Assembly (NCBI GenBank): GCA_963920705.1
Contig: CAWUCO010000097.1
Span: 248,001 to 312,000, forward strand
Reading direction: 5' to 3'
Length of the DNA stretch: 64,000 nucleotides
From: Odiellus spinosus
Taxonomy: Eukaryota > Arthropoda > Arachnida > Opiliones > Phalangiidae
Shown here piece by piece: positions 23,101 to 37,800 of the stretch; positions within the stretch are counted from its first letter, which is position 1, and every line of letters begins with the position of its first letter. The position numbers and the translations under genes are program-made. The notes under the pieces were generated by a model. It did no database searches, was not told where the DNA came from, and saw only the letters and a program-made list of their open reading frames with translations.

Positions 23101-26100
23101 TTTGCTCTTTCGAGTGGTCTTAATTTTGTCTAAATCGCTTAAAAATCAAAAGTTTTGTGTCCATTTGAATTCCAATAATCTTGGATTTTTAAGTGTTTTT
23201 GCTTAATTTTAACCAATTTTATATTTGTCACAATTTTGCAATTTAGACAAAACCAAAGTCATTCGAAAGAGCAATTAATGGACAGTCTAAATAATAAGAG
23301 TTTTCAAAAATCCGTTGAAAAACAAGAAAAATATGGCCAATTCAAGAAATCATACAATATCAAAATAGTCAAATTTCAGATTTTAAAAATTCGCTTTTTG
23401 ATATTAGATGCTTTTTGAATTGGCCATATTTTCCATGTTTTTCAACGGATTTTCCAAAACTCTTGTTTTTTACATAGACCAATATTTGCTCTTTCGAGTG
23501 GTCTTAATTTTGTCTAAATCGCTTAAAAATCAAAAGTTTTGTGTCCATTTGAATTCCAATAATCTTGGATTTTTAAGTACTTTTGCTTAATTTTAACCAA
23601 TTTTATATTTGTCACAATTTTGCAATTTAGACAAAACCAAAGTCATTCGAAAGAGCAATTAATGGACAGTCTAAATAATAAGAGTTTTCAAAAATCCGTT
23701 GAAAAACAAGAAAAATATGGCCAATTCAAGAAATCATACAATATCAAAATAGTCAAATTTCAGATTTTAAAAATTCGCTTTTTGATATTAGATGCTTTTT
23801 GAATTGGCCATATTTTCCATGTTTTTCAACGGATTTTCCAAAACTCTTGTTTTTTACATAGACCAATATTTGCTCTTTCGAGTGGTCTTAATTTTGTCTA
23901 AATCGCTTAAAAATCAAAAGTTTTGTGTCCATTTGAATTCCAATAATCTTGGATTTTTAAGTGTTTTTGCTTAATTTTAACCAATTTTATATTTGTCACA
24001 ATTTTGCAATTTAGACAAAACCAAAGTCATTCGAAAGAGCAATTAATGGACAGTCTAAATAATAAGAGTTTTCAAAAATCCGTTGAAAAACAAGAAAAAT
24101 ATGGCCAATTCAAGAAATCATACAATATCAAAATAGTCAAATTTCAGATTTTAAAAATTCGCTTTTTGATATTAGATGTTTTTTGAATTGACCATATTTT
24201 CCATGTTTTTCAACGGATTTTCCAAAACTCTTGTTTTTTGGGTAGAGCAATATTTGCTCTTTCGAGTGGTCTTAATTTTGCCTAAATCGCTTAAAAATCA
24301 AAAGTTTTGTGTCCATTTGAATCCAATAATCTTGGATTTTTAAGCGTTTTTGCTTAATTTTAACCAATTTTATATTTGTCACGTTTTCGCAATTTAGACA
24401 AAACCAAAGTCATTCGAAAGAGCAATTAATGGACAGTCTAAATAATAAGAGTTTTCAAAAATCTGTTGAAAAACAAGAAAAATATGGCCAATTCAAGAAA
24501 TCATACATTATCAAAATAGTCAAATTTCAGATTTTAAAAATTCGCTTTTTGATATTAGATGTTTTTTGAATTGGTCATATTTTCCATCTTTTTCAACGGA
24601 TTTTCCAAAACCCTTGTTTTTAGGTAGACCAATATTTTCTCTTTCGATACGTGTTGATTTTGTCTAAATAGCTTAAAAATCAAAAGTTTTGTGTCCATTT
24701 GAATCCAATAATCTTGGATTTTTAAGCGTTTTTGCTTAATTTTAACCAATTTTATATTTGTCACAATTTTGCAATTTAGACAAAACCAAAGTCATTCGAA
24801 AGAGCAATTAATGGACAGTCTAAATAATAAGAGTTTTCAGAAATCCGTTTAAAAACAAGAAAAATATGGCCAATTCAAGAAATCATACAATATCAAAATA
24901 GTCAAATTTCAGATTTTAAAAATTCGCTTTTTGATATTAGATGCTTTTTGAATTGGCCATATTTTCCATGTTTTTCAACGGATTTTCCAAAACTCTTGTT
25001 TTTTACATAGACCAATATTTGCTCTTTCGAGTGGTCTTAATTTTGTCTAAATCGCTTAAAAATCGAAAGTTTTGTGTCCATTTGAATTCCAATAATCTTG
25101 GATTTTTAAGTGTTTTTGCTTAATTTTAACCAATTTTATATTTGTCACAATTTTGCAATTTAGACAAAACCAAAGTCATTCGAAAGAGCAATTAATGGAC
25201 AGTCTAAATAATAAGAGTTTTCAAAAATCCGTTGAAAAACAAGAAAAATATGGCCAATTCAAGAAATCATACAATATCAAAATAGTCAAATTTCAGATTT
25301 TAAAAATTCGCTTTTTGATATTAGATGTTTTTTGAATTGACCATATTTTCCATGTTTTTCAACGGATTTTCCAAAACTCTTGTTTTTTGGGTAGAGCAAT
25401 ATTTGCTCTTTCGAGTGGTCTTAATTTTGTCTAAATCGCTTAAAAATCAAAAGTTTTGTGTCCATTTGAATCCAATAATCTTGGATTTTTAAGCGTTTTT
25501 GCTTAATTTTAACCAATTTTATATTTGTCACGTTTTCGCAATTTAGACAAAACCAAAGTCATTCGAAAGAGCAATTAATGGACAGTCTAAATAATAAGAG
25601 TTTTCAAAAATCTGTTGAAAAACAAGAAAAATATGGCCAATTCAAGAAATCATACATTATCAAAATAGTCAAATTTCAGATTTTAAAAATTCGCTTTTTG
25701 ATATTAGATGTTTTTTGAATTGGTCATATTTTCCATGTTTTTCAACGGATTTTCCAAAACCCTTGTTTTTTAGGTAGACCAATATTTTCTCTTTCGATAC
25801 GTGTTGATTTTGTCTAAATAGCTTAAAAATCAAAAGTTTTGTGTCCATTTGAATCCAATAATCTTGGATTTTTAAGCGTTTTTGCTTAATTTTAACCAAT
25901 TTTATATTTGTCACAATTTTGCAATTTAGACAAAACCAAAGTCATTCGAAAGAGCAATTAATGGACAGTCTAAATAATAAGAGTTTTCAGAAATCCGTTT
26001 AAAAACAAGAAAAATATGGCCAATTCAAGAAATCATACAATATCAAAATTGTCAAATTTCAGATTTTAAAAATTCGCTTTTTGATATTAGATGCTTTTTG

Positions 26101-26690
26101 AATTGGCCATATTTTCCATGTTTTTCAACGGATTTTCCAAAACTCTTGTTTTTTACATAGACCAATATTTGCTCTTTCGAGTGGTCTTAATTTTGTCTAA
26201 ATCGCTTAAAAATCAAAAGTTTTGTGTCCATTTGAATTCCAATAATCTTGGATTTTTAAGTGTTTTTGCTTAATTTTAACCAATTTTATATTTGTCACAA
26301 TTTTGCAATTTAGACAAAACCAAAGTCATTCGAAAGAGCAATTAATGGACAGTCTAAATAATAAGAGTTTTCAAAAATCCGTTGAAAAACAAGAAAAATA
26401 TGGCCAATTCAAGAAATCATACAATATCAAAATAGTCAAATTTCAGATTTTAAAAATTCGCTTTTTGATATTAGATGCTTTTTGAATTGGCCATATTTTC
26501 CATGTTTTTCAACGGATTTTCCAAAACTCTTGTTTTTTACATAGACCAATATTTGCTCTTTCGAGTGGTCTTAATTTTGTCTAAATCGCTTAAAAATCAA
26601 AAGTTTTGTGTCCATTTGAATTCCAATAATCTTGGATTTTTAAGTACTTTTGCTTAATTTTAACCAATTTTATATTTGTCACAATTTTGC
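18932..26690. repeat. 8-monomer higher-order repeat, 3067 bp (two full copies plus part of a third)
   Basis: Marker spacing is exactly 3067 bp: AAAATTGTC near 19913, 22980 and 26047; AAGTACTTTT near 20511, 23578 and 26645; GCCTAAATC near 21214 and 24281; CCATCTTTTTC near 21518 and 24585. The unit combines the 1150-bp trimer with extra tandem copies of the ACATAGACC monomer (384-bp steps at 20341 and 20725). Copy 1 starts after about 18931, where CAAAAG faces CGAAAG at 21998. Copy 3 ends near 26690, where AAAATCAAAG and GATGTTTTTTG replace the expected variants. Confidence 0.87.
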
Positions 26691-29600
26691 AATTTAGACA
26701 AAATCAAAGTCATTCGAAAGAGCAATTAATGGACAGTCTAAATAATAAGAGTTTTCAAAAATCCGTTGAAAAACAAGAAAAATATGGCCAATTCAAGAAA
26801 TCATACAATATCAAAATAGTCAAATTTCAGATTTTAAAAATTCGCTTTTTGATATTAGATGTTTTTTGAATTGACCATATTTTCCATGTTTTTCAACGGA
26901 TTTTCCAAAACTCTTGTTTTTTGGGTAGAGCAATATTTGCTCTTTCGAGTGGTCTTAATTTTGTCTAAATCGCTTAAAAATCAAAAGTTTTGTGTCCATT
27001 TGAATCCAATAATCTTGGATTTTTAAGCGTTTTTGCTTAATTTTAACCAATTTTATATTTGTCACGTTTTCGCAATTTAGACAAAACCAAAGTCATTCGA
27101 AAGAGCAATTAATGGACAGTCTAAATAATAAGAGTTTTCAAAAATCTGTTGAAAAACAAGAAAAATATGGCCAATTCAAGAAATCATACATTATCAAAAT
27201 AGTCAAATTTCAGATTTTAAAAATTCGCTTTTTGATATTAGATGTTTTTTGAATTGGTCATATTTTCCATGTTTTTCAACGGATTTTCCAAAACCCTTGT
27301 TTTTTAGGTAGACCAATATTTTCTCTTTCGATACGTGTTGATTTTGTCTAAATAGCTTAAAAATCAAAAGTTTTGTGTCCATTTGAATCCAATAATCTTG
27401 GATTTTTAAGCGTTTTTGCTTAATTTTAACCAATTTTATATTTGTCACAATTTTGCAATTTAGACAAAACCAAAGTCATTCGAAAGAGCAATTAATGGAC
27501 AGTCTAAATAATAAGAGTTTTCAGAAATCCGTTTAAAAACAAGAAAAATATGGCCAATTCAAGAAATCATACAATATCAAAATAGTCAAATTTCAGATTT
27601 TAAAAATTCGCTTTTTGATATTAGATGCTTTTTGAATTGGCCATATTTTCCATGTTTTTCAACGGATTTTCCAAAACTCTTGTTTTTTACATAGACCAAT
27701 ATTTGCTCTTTCGAGTGGTCTTAATTTTGTCTAAATCGCTTAAAAATCAAAAGTTTTGTGTCCATTTGAATTCCAATAATCTTGGATTTTTAAGTGTTTT
27801 TGCTTAATTTTAACCAATTTTATATTTGTCACAATTTTGCAATTTAGACAAAACCAAAGTCATTCGAAAGAGCAATTAATGGACAGTCTAAATAATAAGA
27901 GTTTTCAAAAATCCGTTGAAAAACAAGAAAAATATGGCCAATTCAAGAAATCATACAATATCAAAATAGTCAAATTTCAGATTTTAAAAATTCGCTTTTT
28001 GATATTAGATGTTTTTTGAATTGACCATATTTTCCATGTTTTTCAACGGATTTTCCAAAACTCTTGTTTTTTGGGTAGAGCAATATTTGCTCTTTCGAGT
28101 GGTCTTAATTTTGTCTAAATCGCTTAAAAATCAAAAGTTTTGTGTCCATTTGAATCCAATAATCTTGGATTTTTAAGCGTTTTTGCTTAATTTTAACCAA
28201 TTTTATATTTGTCACGTTTTCGCAATTTAGACAAAACCAAAGTCATTCGAAAGAGCAATTAATGGACAGTCTAAATAATAAGAGTTTTCAAAAATCTGTT
28301 GAAAAACAAGAAAAATATGGCCAATTCAAGAAATCATACATTATCAAAATAGTCAAATTTCAGATTTTAAAAATTCGCTTTTTGATATTAGATGTTTTTT
28401 GAATTGGTCATATTTTCCATGTTTTTCAACGGATTTTCCAAAACCCTTGTTTTTTAGGTAGACCAATATTTTCTCTTTCGATACGTGTTGATTTTGTCTA
28501 AATAGCTTAAAAATCAAAAGTTTTGTGTCCATTTGAATCCAATAATCTTGGATTTTTAAGCGTTTTTGCTTAATTTTAACCAATTTTATATTTGTCACAA
28601 TTTTGCAATTTAGACAAAACCAAAGTCATTCGAAAGAGCAATTAATGGACAGTCTAAATAATAAGAGTTTTCAGAAATCCGTTTAAAAACAAGAAAAATA
28701 TGGCCAATTCAAGAAATCATACAATATCAAAATAGTCAAATTTCAGATTTTAAAAATTCGCTTTTTGATATTAGATGCTTTTTGAATTGGCCATATTTTC
28801 CATGTTTTTCAACGGATTTTCCAAAACTCTTGTTTTTTACATAGACCAATATTTGCTCTTTCGAGTGGTCTTAATTTTGTCTAAATCGCTTAAAAATCAA
28901 AAGTTTTGTGTCCATTTGAATTCCAATAATCTTGGATTTTTAAGTGTTTTTGCTTAATTTTAACCAATTTTATATTTGTCACAATTTTGCAATTTAGACA
29001 AAACCAAAGTCATTCGAAAGAGCAATTAATGGACAGTCTAAATAATAAGAGTTTTCAAAAATCCGTTGAAAAACAAGAAAAATATGGCCAATTCAAGAAA
29101 TCATACAATATCAAAATAGTCAAATTTCAGATTTTAAAAATTCGCTTTTTGATATTAGATGCTTTTTGAATTGGCCATATTTTCCATGTTTTTCAACGGA
29201 TTTTCCAAAACTCTTGTTTTTTACATAGACCAATATTTGCTCTTTCGAGTGGTCTTAATTTTGTCTAAATCGCTTAAAAATCAAAAGTTTTGTGTCCATT
29301 TGAATTCCAATAATCTTGGATTTTTAAGTGTTTTTGCTTAATTTTAACCAATTTTATATTTGTCACAATTTTGCAATTTAGACAAAACCAAAGTCATTCG
29401 AAAGAGCAATTAATGGACAGTCTAAATAATAAGAGTTTTCAAAAATCCGTTGAAAAACAAGAAAAATATGGCCAATTCAAGAAATCATACAATATCAAAA
29501 TAGTCAAATTTCAGATTTTAAAAATTCGCTTTTTGATATTAGATGTTTTTTGAATTGACCATATTTTCCATGTTTTTCAACGGATTTTCCAAAACTCTTG

Positions 29601-32600
29601 TTTTTTGGGTAGAGCAATATTTGCTCTTTCGAGTGGTCTTAATTTTGCCTAAATCGCTTAAAAATCAAAAGTTTTGTGTCCATTTGAATCCAATAATCTT
29701 GGATTTTTAAGCGTTTTTGCTTAATTTTAACCAATTTTATATTTGTCACGTTTTCGCAATTTAGACAAAACCAAAGTCATTCGAAAGAGCAATTAATGGA
29801 CAGTCTAAATAATAAGAGTTTTCAAAAATCTGTTGAAAAACAAGAAAAATATGGCCAATTCAAGAAATCATACATTATCAAAATAGTCAAATTTCAGATT
29901 TTAAAAATTCGCTTTTTGATATTAGATGTTTTTTGAATTGGTCATATTTTCCATCTTTTTCAACGGATTTTCCAAAACCCTTGTTTTTAGGTAGACCAAT
30001 ATTTTCTCTTTCGATACGTGTTGATTTTGTCTAAATAGCTTAAAAATCAAAAGTTTTGTGTCCATTTGAATCCAATAATCTTGGATTTTTAAGCGTTTTT
30101 GCTTAATTTTAACCAATTTTATATTTGTCACAATTTTGCAATTTAGACAAAACCAAAGTCATTCGAAAGAGCAATTAATGGACAGTCTAAATAATAAGAG
30201 TTTTCAGAAATCCGTTTAAAAACAAGAAAAATATGGCCAATTCAAGAAATCATACAATATCAAAATAGTCAAATTTCAGATTTTAAAAATTCGCTTTTTG
30301 ATATTAGATGCTTTTTGAATTGGCCATATTTTCCATGTTTTTCAACGGATTTTCCAAAACTCTTGTTTTTTACATAGACCAATATTTGCTCTTTCGAGTG
30401 GTCTTAATTTTGTCTAAATCGCTTAAAAATCGAAAGTTTTGTGTCCATTTGAATTCCAATAATCTTGGATTTTTAAGTGTTTTTGCTTAATTTTAACCAA
30501 TTTTATATTTGTCACAATTTTGCAATTTAGACAAAACCAAAGTCATTCGAAAGAGCAATTAATGGACAGTCTAAATAATAAGAGTTTTCAAAAATCCGTT
30601 GAAAAACAAGAAAAATATGGCCAATTCAAGAAATCATACAATATCAAAATAGTCAAATTTCAGATTTTAAAAATTCGCTTTTTGATATTAGATGTTTTTT
30701 GAATTGACCATATTTTCCATGTTTTTCAACGGATTTTCCAAAACTCTTGTTTTTTGGGTAGAGCAATATTTGCTCTTTCGAGTGGTCTTAATTTTGTCTA
30801 AATCGCTTAAAAATCAAAAGTTTTGTGTCCATTTGAATCCAATAATCTTGGATTTTTAAGCGTTTTTGCTTAATTTTAACCAATTTTATATTTGTCACGT
30901 TTTCGCAATTTAGACAAAACCAAAGTCATTCGAAAGAGCAATTAATGGACAGTCTAAATAATAAGAGTTTTCAAAAATCTGTTGAAAAACAAGAAAAATA
31001 TGGCCAATTCAAGAAATCATACATTATCAAAATAGTCAAATTTCAGATTTTAAAAATTCGCTTTTTGATATTAGATGTTTTTTGAATTGGTCATATTTTC
31101 CATCTTTTTCAACGGATTTTCCAAAACCCTTGTTTTTAGGTAGACCAATATTTTCTCTTTCGATACGTGTTGATTTTGTCTAAATAGCTTAAAAATCAAA
31201 AGTTTTGTGTCCATTTGAATCCAATAATCTTGGATTTTTAAGCGTTTTTGCTTAATTTCAACCAATTTTATATTTGTCACAATTTTGCAATTTAGACAAA
31301 ACCAAAGTCATTCGAAAGAGCAATTAATGGACAGTCTAAATAATAAGAGTTTTCAGAAATCCGTTTAAAAACAAGAAAAATATGGCCAATTCAAGAAATC
31401 ATACAATATCAAAATAGTCAAATTTCAGATTTTAAAAATTCGCTTTTTGATATTAGATGCTTTTTGAATTGGCCATATTTTCCATGTTTTTCAACGGATT
31501 TTCCAAAACTCTTGTTTTTTACATAGACCAATATTTGCTCTTTCGAGTGGTCTTAATTTTGTCTAAATCGCTTAAAAATCAAAAGTTTTGTGTCCATTTG
31601 AATTCCAATAATCTTGGATTTTTAAGTGTTTTTGCTTAATTTTAACCAATTTTATATTTGTCACAATTTTGCAATTTAGACAAAACCAAAGTCATTCGAA
31701 AGAGCAATTAATGGACAGTCTAAATAATAAGAGTTTTCAAAAATCCGTTGAAAAACAAGAAAAATATGGCCAATTCAAGAAATCATACAATATCAAAATA
31801 GTCAAATTTCAGATTTTAAAAATTCGCTTTTTGATATTAGATGCTTTTTGAATTGGCCATATTTTCCATGTTTTTCAACGGATTTTCCAAAACTCTTGTT
31901 TTTTACATAGACCAATATTTGCTCTTTCGAGTGGTCTTAATTTTGTCTAAATCGCTTAAAAATCAAAAGTTTTGTGTCCATTTGAATTCCAATAATCTTG
32001 GATTTTTAAGTGTTTTTGCTTAATTTTAACCAATTTTATATTTGTCACAATTTTGCAATTTAGACAAAACCAAAGTCATTCGAAAGAGCAATTAATGGAC
32101 AGTCTAAATAATAAGAGTTTTCAAAAATCCGTTGAAAAACAAGAAAAATATGGCCAATTCAAGAAATCATACAATATCAAAATAGTCAAATTTCAGATTT
32201 TAAAAATTCGCTTTTTGATATTAGATGTTTTTTGAATTGGTCATATTTTCCATCTTTTTCAACGGATTTTCCAAAACCCTTGTTTTTAGGTAGACCAATA
32301 TTTTCTCTTTCGATACGTGTTGATTTTGTCTAAATAGCTTAAAAATCAAAAGTTTTGTGTCCATTTGAATCCAATAATCTTGGATTTTTAAGCGTTTTTG
32401 CTTAATTTTAACCAATTTTATATTTGTCACAATTTTGCAATTTAGACAAAACCAAAGTCATTCGAAAGAGCAATTAATGGACAGTCTAAATAATAAGAGT
32501 TTTCAAAAATCCGTTGAAAAACAAGAAAAATATGGCCAATTCAAGAAATCATACAATATCAAAATAGTCAAATTTCAGATTTTAAAAATTCGCTTTTTGA

Positions 32601-34866
32601 TATTAGATGCTTTTTGAATTGGCCATATTTTCCATGTTTTTCAACGGATTTTCCAAAACTCTTGTTTTTTACATAGACCAATATTTGCTCTTTCGAGTGG
32701 TCTTAATTTTGTCTAAATCGCTTAAAAATCGAAAGTTTTGTGTCCATTTGAATTCCAATAATCTTGGATTTTTAAGTGTTTTTGCTTAATTTTAACCAAT
32801 TTTATATTTGTCACAATTTTGCAATTTAGACAAAACCAAAGTCATTCGAAAGAGCAATTAATGGACAGTCTAAATAATAAGAGTTTTCAAAAATCCGTTG
32901 AAAAACAAGAAAAATATGGCCAATTCAAGAAATCATACAATATCAAAATAGTCAAATTTCAGATTTTAAAAATTCGCTTTTTGATATTAGATGTTTTTTG
33001 AATTGACCATATTTTCCATGTTTTTCAACGGATTTTCCAAAACTCTTGTTTTTTGGGTAGAGCAATATTTGCTCTTTCGAGTGGTCTTAATTTTGTCTAA
33101 ATCGCTTAAAAATCAAAAGTTTTGTGTCCATTTGAATCCAATAATCTTGGATTTTTAAGCGTTTTTGCTTAATTTTAACCAATTTTATATTTGTCACAAT
33201 TTTGCAATTTAGACAAAACCAAAGTCATTCGAAAGAGCAATTAATGGACAGTCTAAATAATAAGAGTTTTCAAAAATCCGTTGAAAAACAAGAAAAATAT
33301 GGCCAATTCAAGAAATCATACAATATCAAAATAGTCAAATTTCAGATTTTAAAAATTCGCTTTTTGATATTAGATGTTTTTTGAATTGACCATATTTTCC
33401 ATGTTTTTCAACGGATTTTCCAAAACTCTTGTTTTTTGGGTAGAGCAATATTTGCTCTTTCGAGTGGTCTTAATTTTGTCTAAATCGCTTAAAAATCAAA
33501 AGTTTTGTGTCCATTTGAATCCAATAATCTTGGATTTTTAAGCGTTTTTGCTTAATTTTAACCAATTTTATATTTGTCACGTTTTCGCAATTTAGACAAA
33601 ACCAAAGTCATTCGAAAGAGCAATTAATGGACAGTCTAAATAATAAGAGTTTTCAAAAATCTGTTGAAAAACAAGAAAAATATGGCCAATTCAAGAAATC
33701 ATACATTATCAAAATAGTCAAATTTCAGATTTTAAAAATTCGCTTTTTGATATTAGATGTTTTTTGAATTGGTCATATTTTCCATCTTTTTCAACGGATT
33801 TTCCAAAACCCTTGTTTTTAGGTAGACCAATATTTTCTCTTTCGATACGTGTTGATTTTGTCTAAATAGCTTAAAAATCAAAAGTTTTGTGTCCATTTGA
33901 ATCCAATAATCTTGGATTTTTAAGCGTTTTTGCTTAATTTTAACCAATTTTATATTTGTCACAATTTTGCAATTTAGACAAAACCAAAGTCATTCGAAAG
34001 AGCAATTAATGGACAGTCTAAATAATAAGAGTTTTCAGAAATCCGTTTAAAAACAAGAAAAATATGGCCAATTCAAGAAATCATACAATATCAAAATAGT
34101 CAAATTTCAGATTTTAAAAATTCGCTTTTTGATATTAGATGCTTTTTGAATTGGCCATATTTTCCATGTTTTTCAACGGATTTTCCAAAACTCTTGTTTT
34201 TTACATAGACCAATATTTGCTCTTTCGAGTGGTCTTAATTTTGTCTAAATCGCTTAAAAATCAAAAGTTTTGTGTCCATTTGAATTCCAATAATCTTGGA
34301 TTTTTAAGTGTTTTTGCTTAATTTTAACCAATTTTATATTTGTCACAATTTTGCAATTTAGACAAAACCAAAGTCATTCGAAAGAGCAATTAATGGACAG
34401 TCTAAATAATAAGAGTTTTCAAAAATCCGTTGAAAAACAAGAAAAATATGGCCAATTCAAGAAATCATACAATATCAAAATAGTCAAATTTCAGATTTTA
34501 AAAATTCGCTTTTTGATATTAGATGTTTTTTGAATTGACCATATTTTCCATGTTTTTCAACGGATTTTCCAAAACTCTTGTTTTTTGGGTAGAGCAATAT
34601 TTGCTCTTTCGAGTGGTCTTAATTTTGTCTAAATCGCTTAAAAATCAAAAGTTTTGTGTCCATTTGAATCCAATAATCTTGGATTTTTAAGCGTTTTTGC
34701 TTAATTTTAACCAATTTTATATTTGTCACGTTTTCGCAATTTAGACAAAACCAAAGTCATTCGAAAGAGCAATTAATGGACAGTCTAAATAATAAGAGTT
34801 TTCAAAAATCCGTTGAAAAACAAGAAAAATATGGCCAATTCAAGAAATCATACATTATCAAAATAG
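26690..34866. repeat. Reshuffled 3-mer / 7-mer domain using the same monomer types
   Basis: The monomer types of the trimer domain continue in varied order. A 1150-bp trimer repeats at 27203/28353 and again at about 1149 bp at 29922/31071. A 7-mer relation of 2682 bp links about 28775-29553 with 31457-32235 and breaks at GACCAT against GGTCAT. The CCATCTTTTTC type with a one-T deletion (GTTTTTAGGTAG) recurs near 29952, 31101, 32251 and 33783. Two identical GGGTAGAGC monomers lie side by side at about 32790-33550. This looks like the 3067-bp domain after further unequal exchanges. Confidence 0.75.
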
Positions 34867-37800
34867 TCAAATTTCAGATTTTAAAAATTCGCTTTTTGAT
34901 ATTAGATGTTTTTTGAATTGGTCATATTTTCCATGTTTTTCAACGGATTTTCCAAAACCCTTGTTTTTTAGATAGACCAATATTTGCTCTTTCGATACGT
35001 GTTGATTTTGTCTAAATAGCTTAAAAATCAAAAGTTTTGTGTCCATTTGAATCCAATAATCTTGGATTTTTAAGCGTTTTTGCTTAATTTTAACCAATTT
35101 TATATTTGACACAATTTTGCAATTTAGACAAAACCAAAGTCATTCGAAAGAGCAATTAATGGACAGTCTAAATAATAAGAGTTTTCAAAAATCCGTTGAA
35201 AAACAAGAAAAATATGGCCAATTCAAGAAACCATACAATATCCAAATAGTCAAATTTCAGATTTTAAAAATTCGCTTTTTGATATTAGATGTTTTTTGAA
35301 TTTTCTATATTTTCCATGTTTTTCAACGGATTTTCCAAAACTCTTGTTTTTTAGATAGACCAATATTTGCTCTTTCGAGTGGTCTAAATTTTGTCTAAAT
35401 CGCTTAAAAATCAAAAGTTTTGTGTTCATTTGAATCCAATAATCTTGGATTTTTAAGCGTTTTTGCTTAATTTTAACCAATTTTATATTTGTCACAATTT
35501 TGCAATTTAGACAAAACCAAAGTCATTCGAAAGAGCAATTAATGGACAGTCTAAATAATAAGAGTTTTCAAAAATCCGTTGAAAAACAAGAAAAATATGG
35601 CCAATTCAAGAAACCATACAATATCAAAATAGTCAGATTTCAGATTTTAAAAATTCGCTTTTTGATATTAGATGTTTTTTGAATTGGCTATATTTTCCAT
35701 GTTTTTCAACGGATTTTCCAAAACTCTTGTTTTTTAGATAGACCAATAATTGCTCTTTCGAGTGGTCTTAATTTTGTCTAAATCGCTTAAAAATCAAAAG
35801 TTTTGTGTCCATTTGAATCCAATAATCTTGGATTTTTAAGCGTTTTTGCTTAATTTTAACCAATTTTATATTTGTCACGTTTTCGCAAATTAGACAAAAC
35901 CAAAGTCATTCGAAAGAGCAATTAATGGACAGTCTAAATAATAAGAGTTTTAAAAAATCCGTTGAAAAACAAGAAAAATATGGCCAATTCAAGAAATCAT
36001 ACATTATCAAAATAGTCAAATTTCAGATTTTAAAAATTCGCTTTTTGATATTAGATGTTTTTTGAATTGGTCATATTTTCCATGTTTTTCAACGGATTTT
36101 CATAAACCCTTGTTTTTTAGATAGACCAATATTTGCTCTTTTGATACGTGTTGATTTTGTCTAAATAGCTTAAAAATCAAAAGTTTTGTGTCCATTTGAA
36201 TCCAATAATCTTGGATTTTTAAGCGTTTTTGCTTAATTTTAACCAATTTTATATTTGTCACAATTTTGCAATTTAGACTAAACCAAAGTCATTCGAAAGA
36301 GCAATTAATGGACAGTCTAAATAATAAGAGTTTTCAAAAATCCGTTGAAAAACAAGAAAAATATGGCCAATTCAAGAAACCATACAATATCAAAATAGTC
36401 AGATTTCAGATTTTAAAAATTCGCTTTTTGATATTAGATGTTTTTTGAATTGGCTATATTTTCCATGTTTTTCAACGGATTTTCCAAAACTCTTGTTTTT
36501 TAGATAGACCAATAATTGCTCTTTCGAGTGGTCTTAATTTTGTCTAAATCGCTTAAAAATCAAAAGTTTTGTGTCCATTTGAATCCAATAATCTTGGATT
36601 TTTAAGCGTTTTTGCTTAATTTTAACCAATTTTATATTTGTCACGTTTTCGCAAATTAGACAAAACCAAAGTCATTCGAAAGAGCAATTAATGGACAGTC
36701 TAAATAATAAGAGTTTTCAAAAATCCGTTGAAAAACAAGAAAAATATGGCCAATTCAAGAAATCATACATTATCAAAATAGTCAAATTTCAGATTTTAAA
36801 AATTCGCTTTTTGATATTAGATGTTTTTTGAATTGGTCATATTTTCCATGTTTTTCAACGGATTTTCATAAACCCTTGTTTTTTAGATAGACCAATATTT
36901 GCTCTTTTGATACGTGTTGATTTTGTCTAAATAGCTTAAAAATCAAAAGTTTTGTGTCCATTTGAATCCAATAATCTTGGATTTTTAAGCGTTTTTGCTT
37001 AATTTTAACCAATTTTATATTTGTCACAATTTTGCAATTTAGACAAAACCAAAGTCATTCGAAAGAGCAATTAATGGACAGTCTAAATAATAAGAGTTTT
37101 CAAAAATCCGTTGAAAAACAAGAAAAATATGGCCAATTCAAGAAACCATACAATATCAAAATAGTATAATTTCAGATTTTAAAAATTCGCTTTTTGATAT
37201 TAGATGTTTTTTGAATTGGCTATATTTTCCATGTTTTTCAACGGATTTTCCAAAACTCTTGTTTTTTAGATAGACCAATATTTGCTCTTTCGAGTGGTCT
37301 AAATTTTGTCTAAATCGCTTAAAAATCAAAAGTTTTGTGTCCATTTGAATCCAATAATCTTGGATTTTTAAGCGTTTTTGCTTAATTTTAACCAATTTTA
37401 TATTTGTCACAATTTTGCAATTTAGACAAAACAAAAGTCATTCGAAAGAGCAATTAATGGACAGTCTAAATAATAAGAGTTTTTAAAAATCCGTTGAAAA
37501 ACAAGAAAAATATGGCCAATTCAAGAAACCATACAATATCAAAATAGTCAGATTTCAGATTTTAAAAATTCGCTTTTTGATATTAGATGTTTTTTGAATT
37601 GGCTATATTTTCCATGTTTTTCAACGGATTTTCCAAAACTCTTGTTTTTTAGATAGACCAATAATTGCTCTTTCGAGTGGTCTTAATTTTGTCTAAATCG
37701 CTTAAAAATCAAAAGTTTTGTGTCCATTTGAATCCAATAATCTTGGATTTTTAAGCGTTTTTGCTTAATTTTAACCAATTTTATATTTGTCACGTTTTCG

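Noticed and set aside
37156..37434. Longest open frame of the window, 92 codons, minus strand
   Set aside because: It is a TTG-initiated extension of the usual arm 2 shadow frame caused by AAAATAGTATAATTTC and the AAAACAAAAG change; no independent coding evidence.
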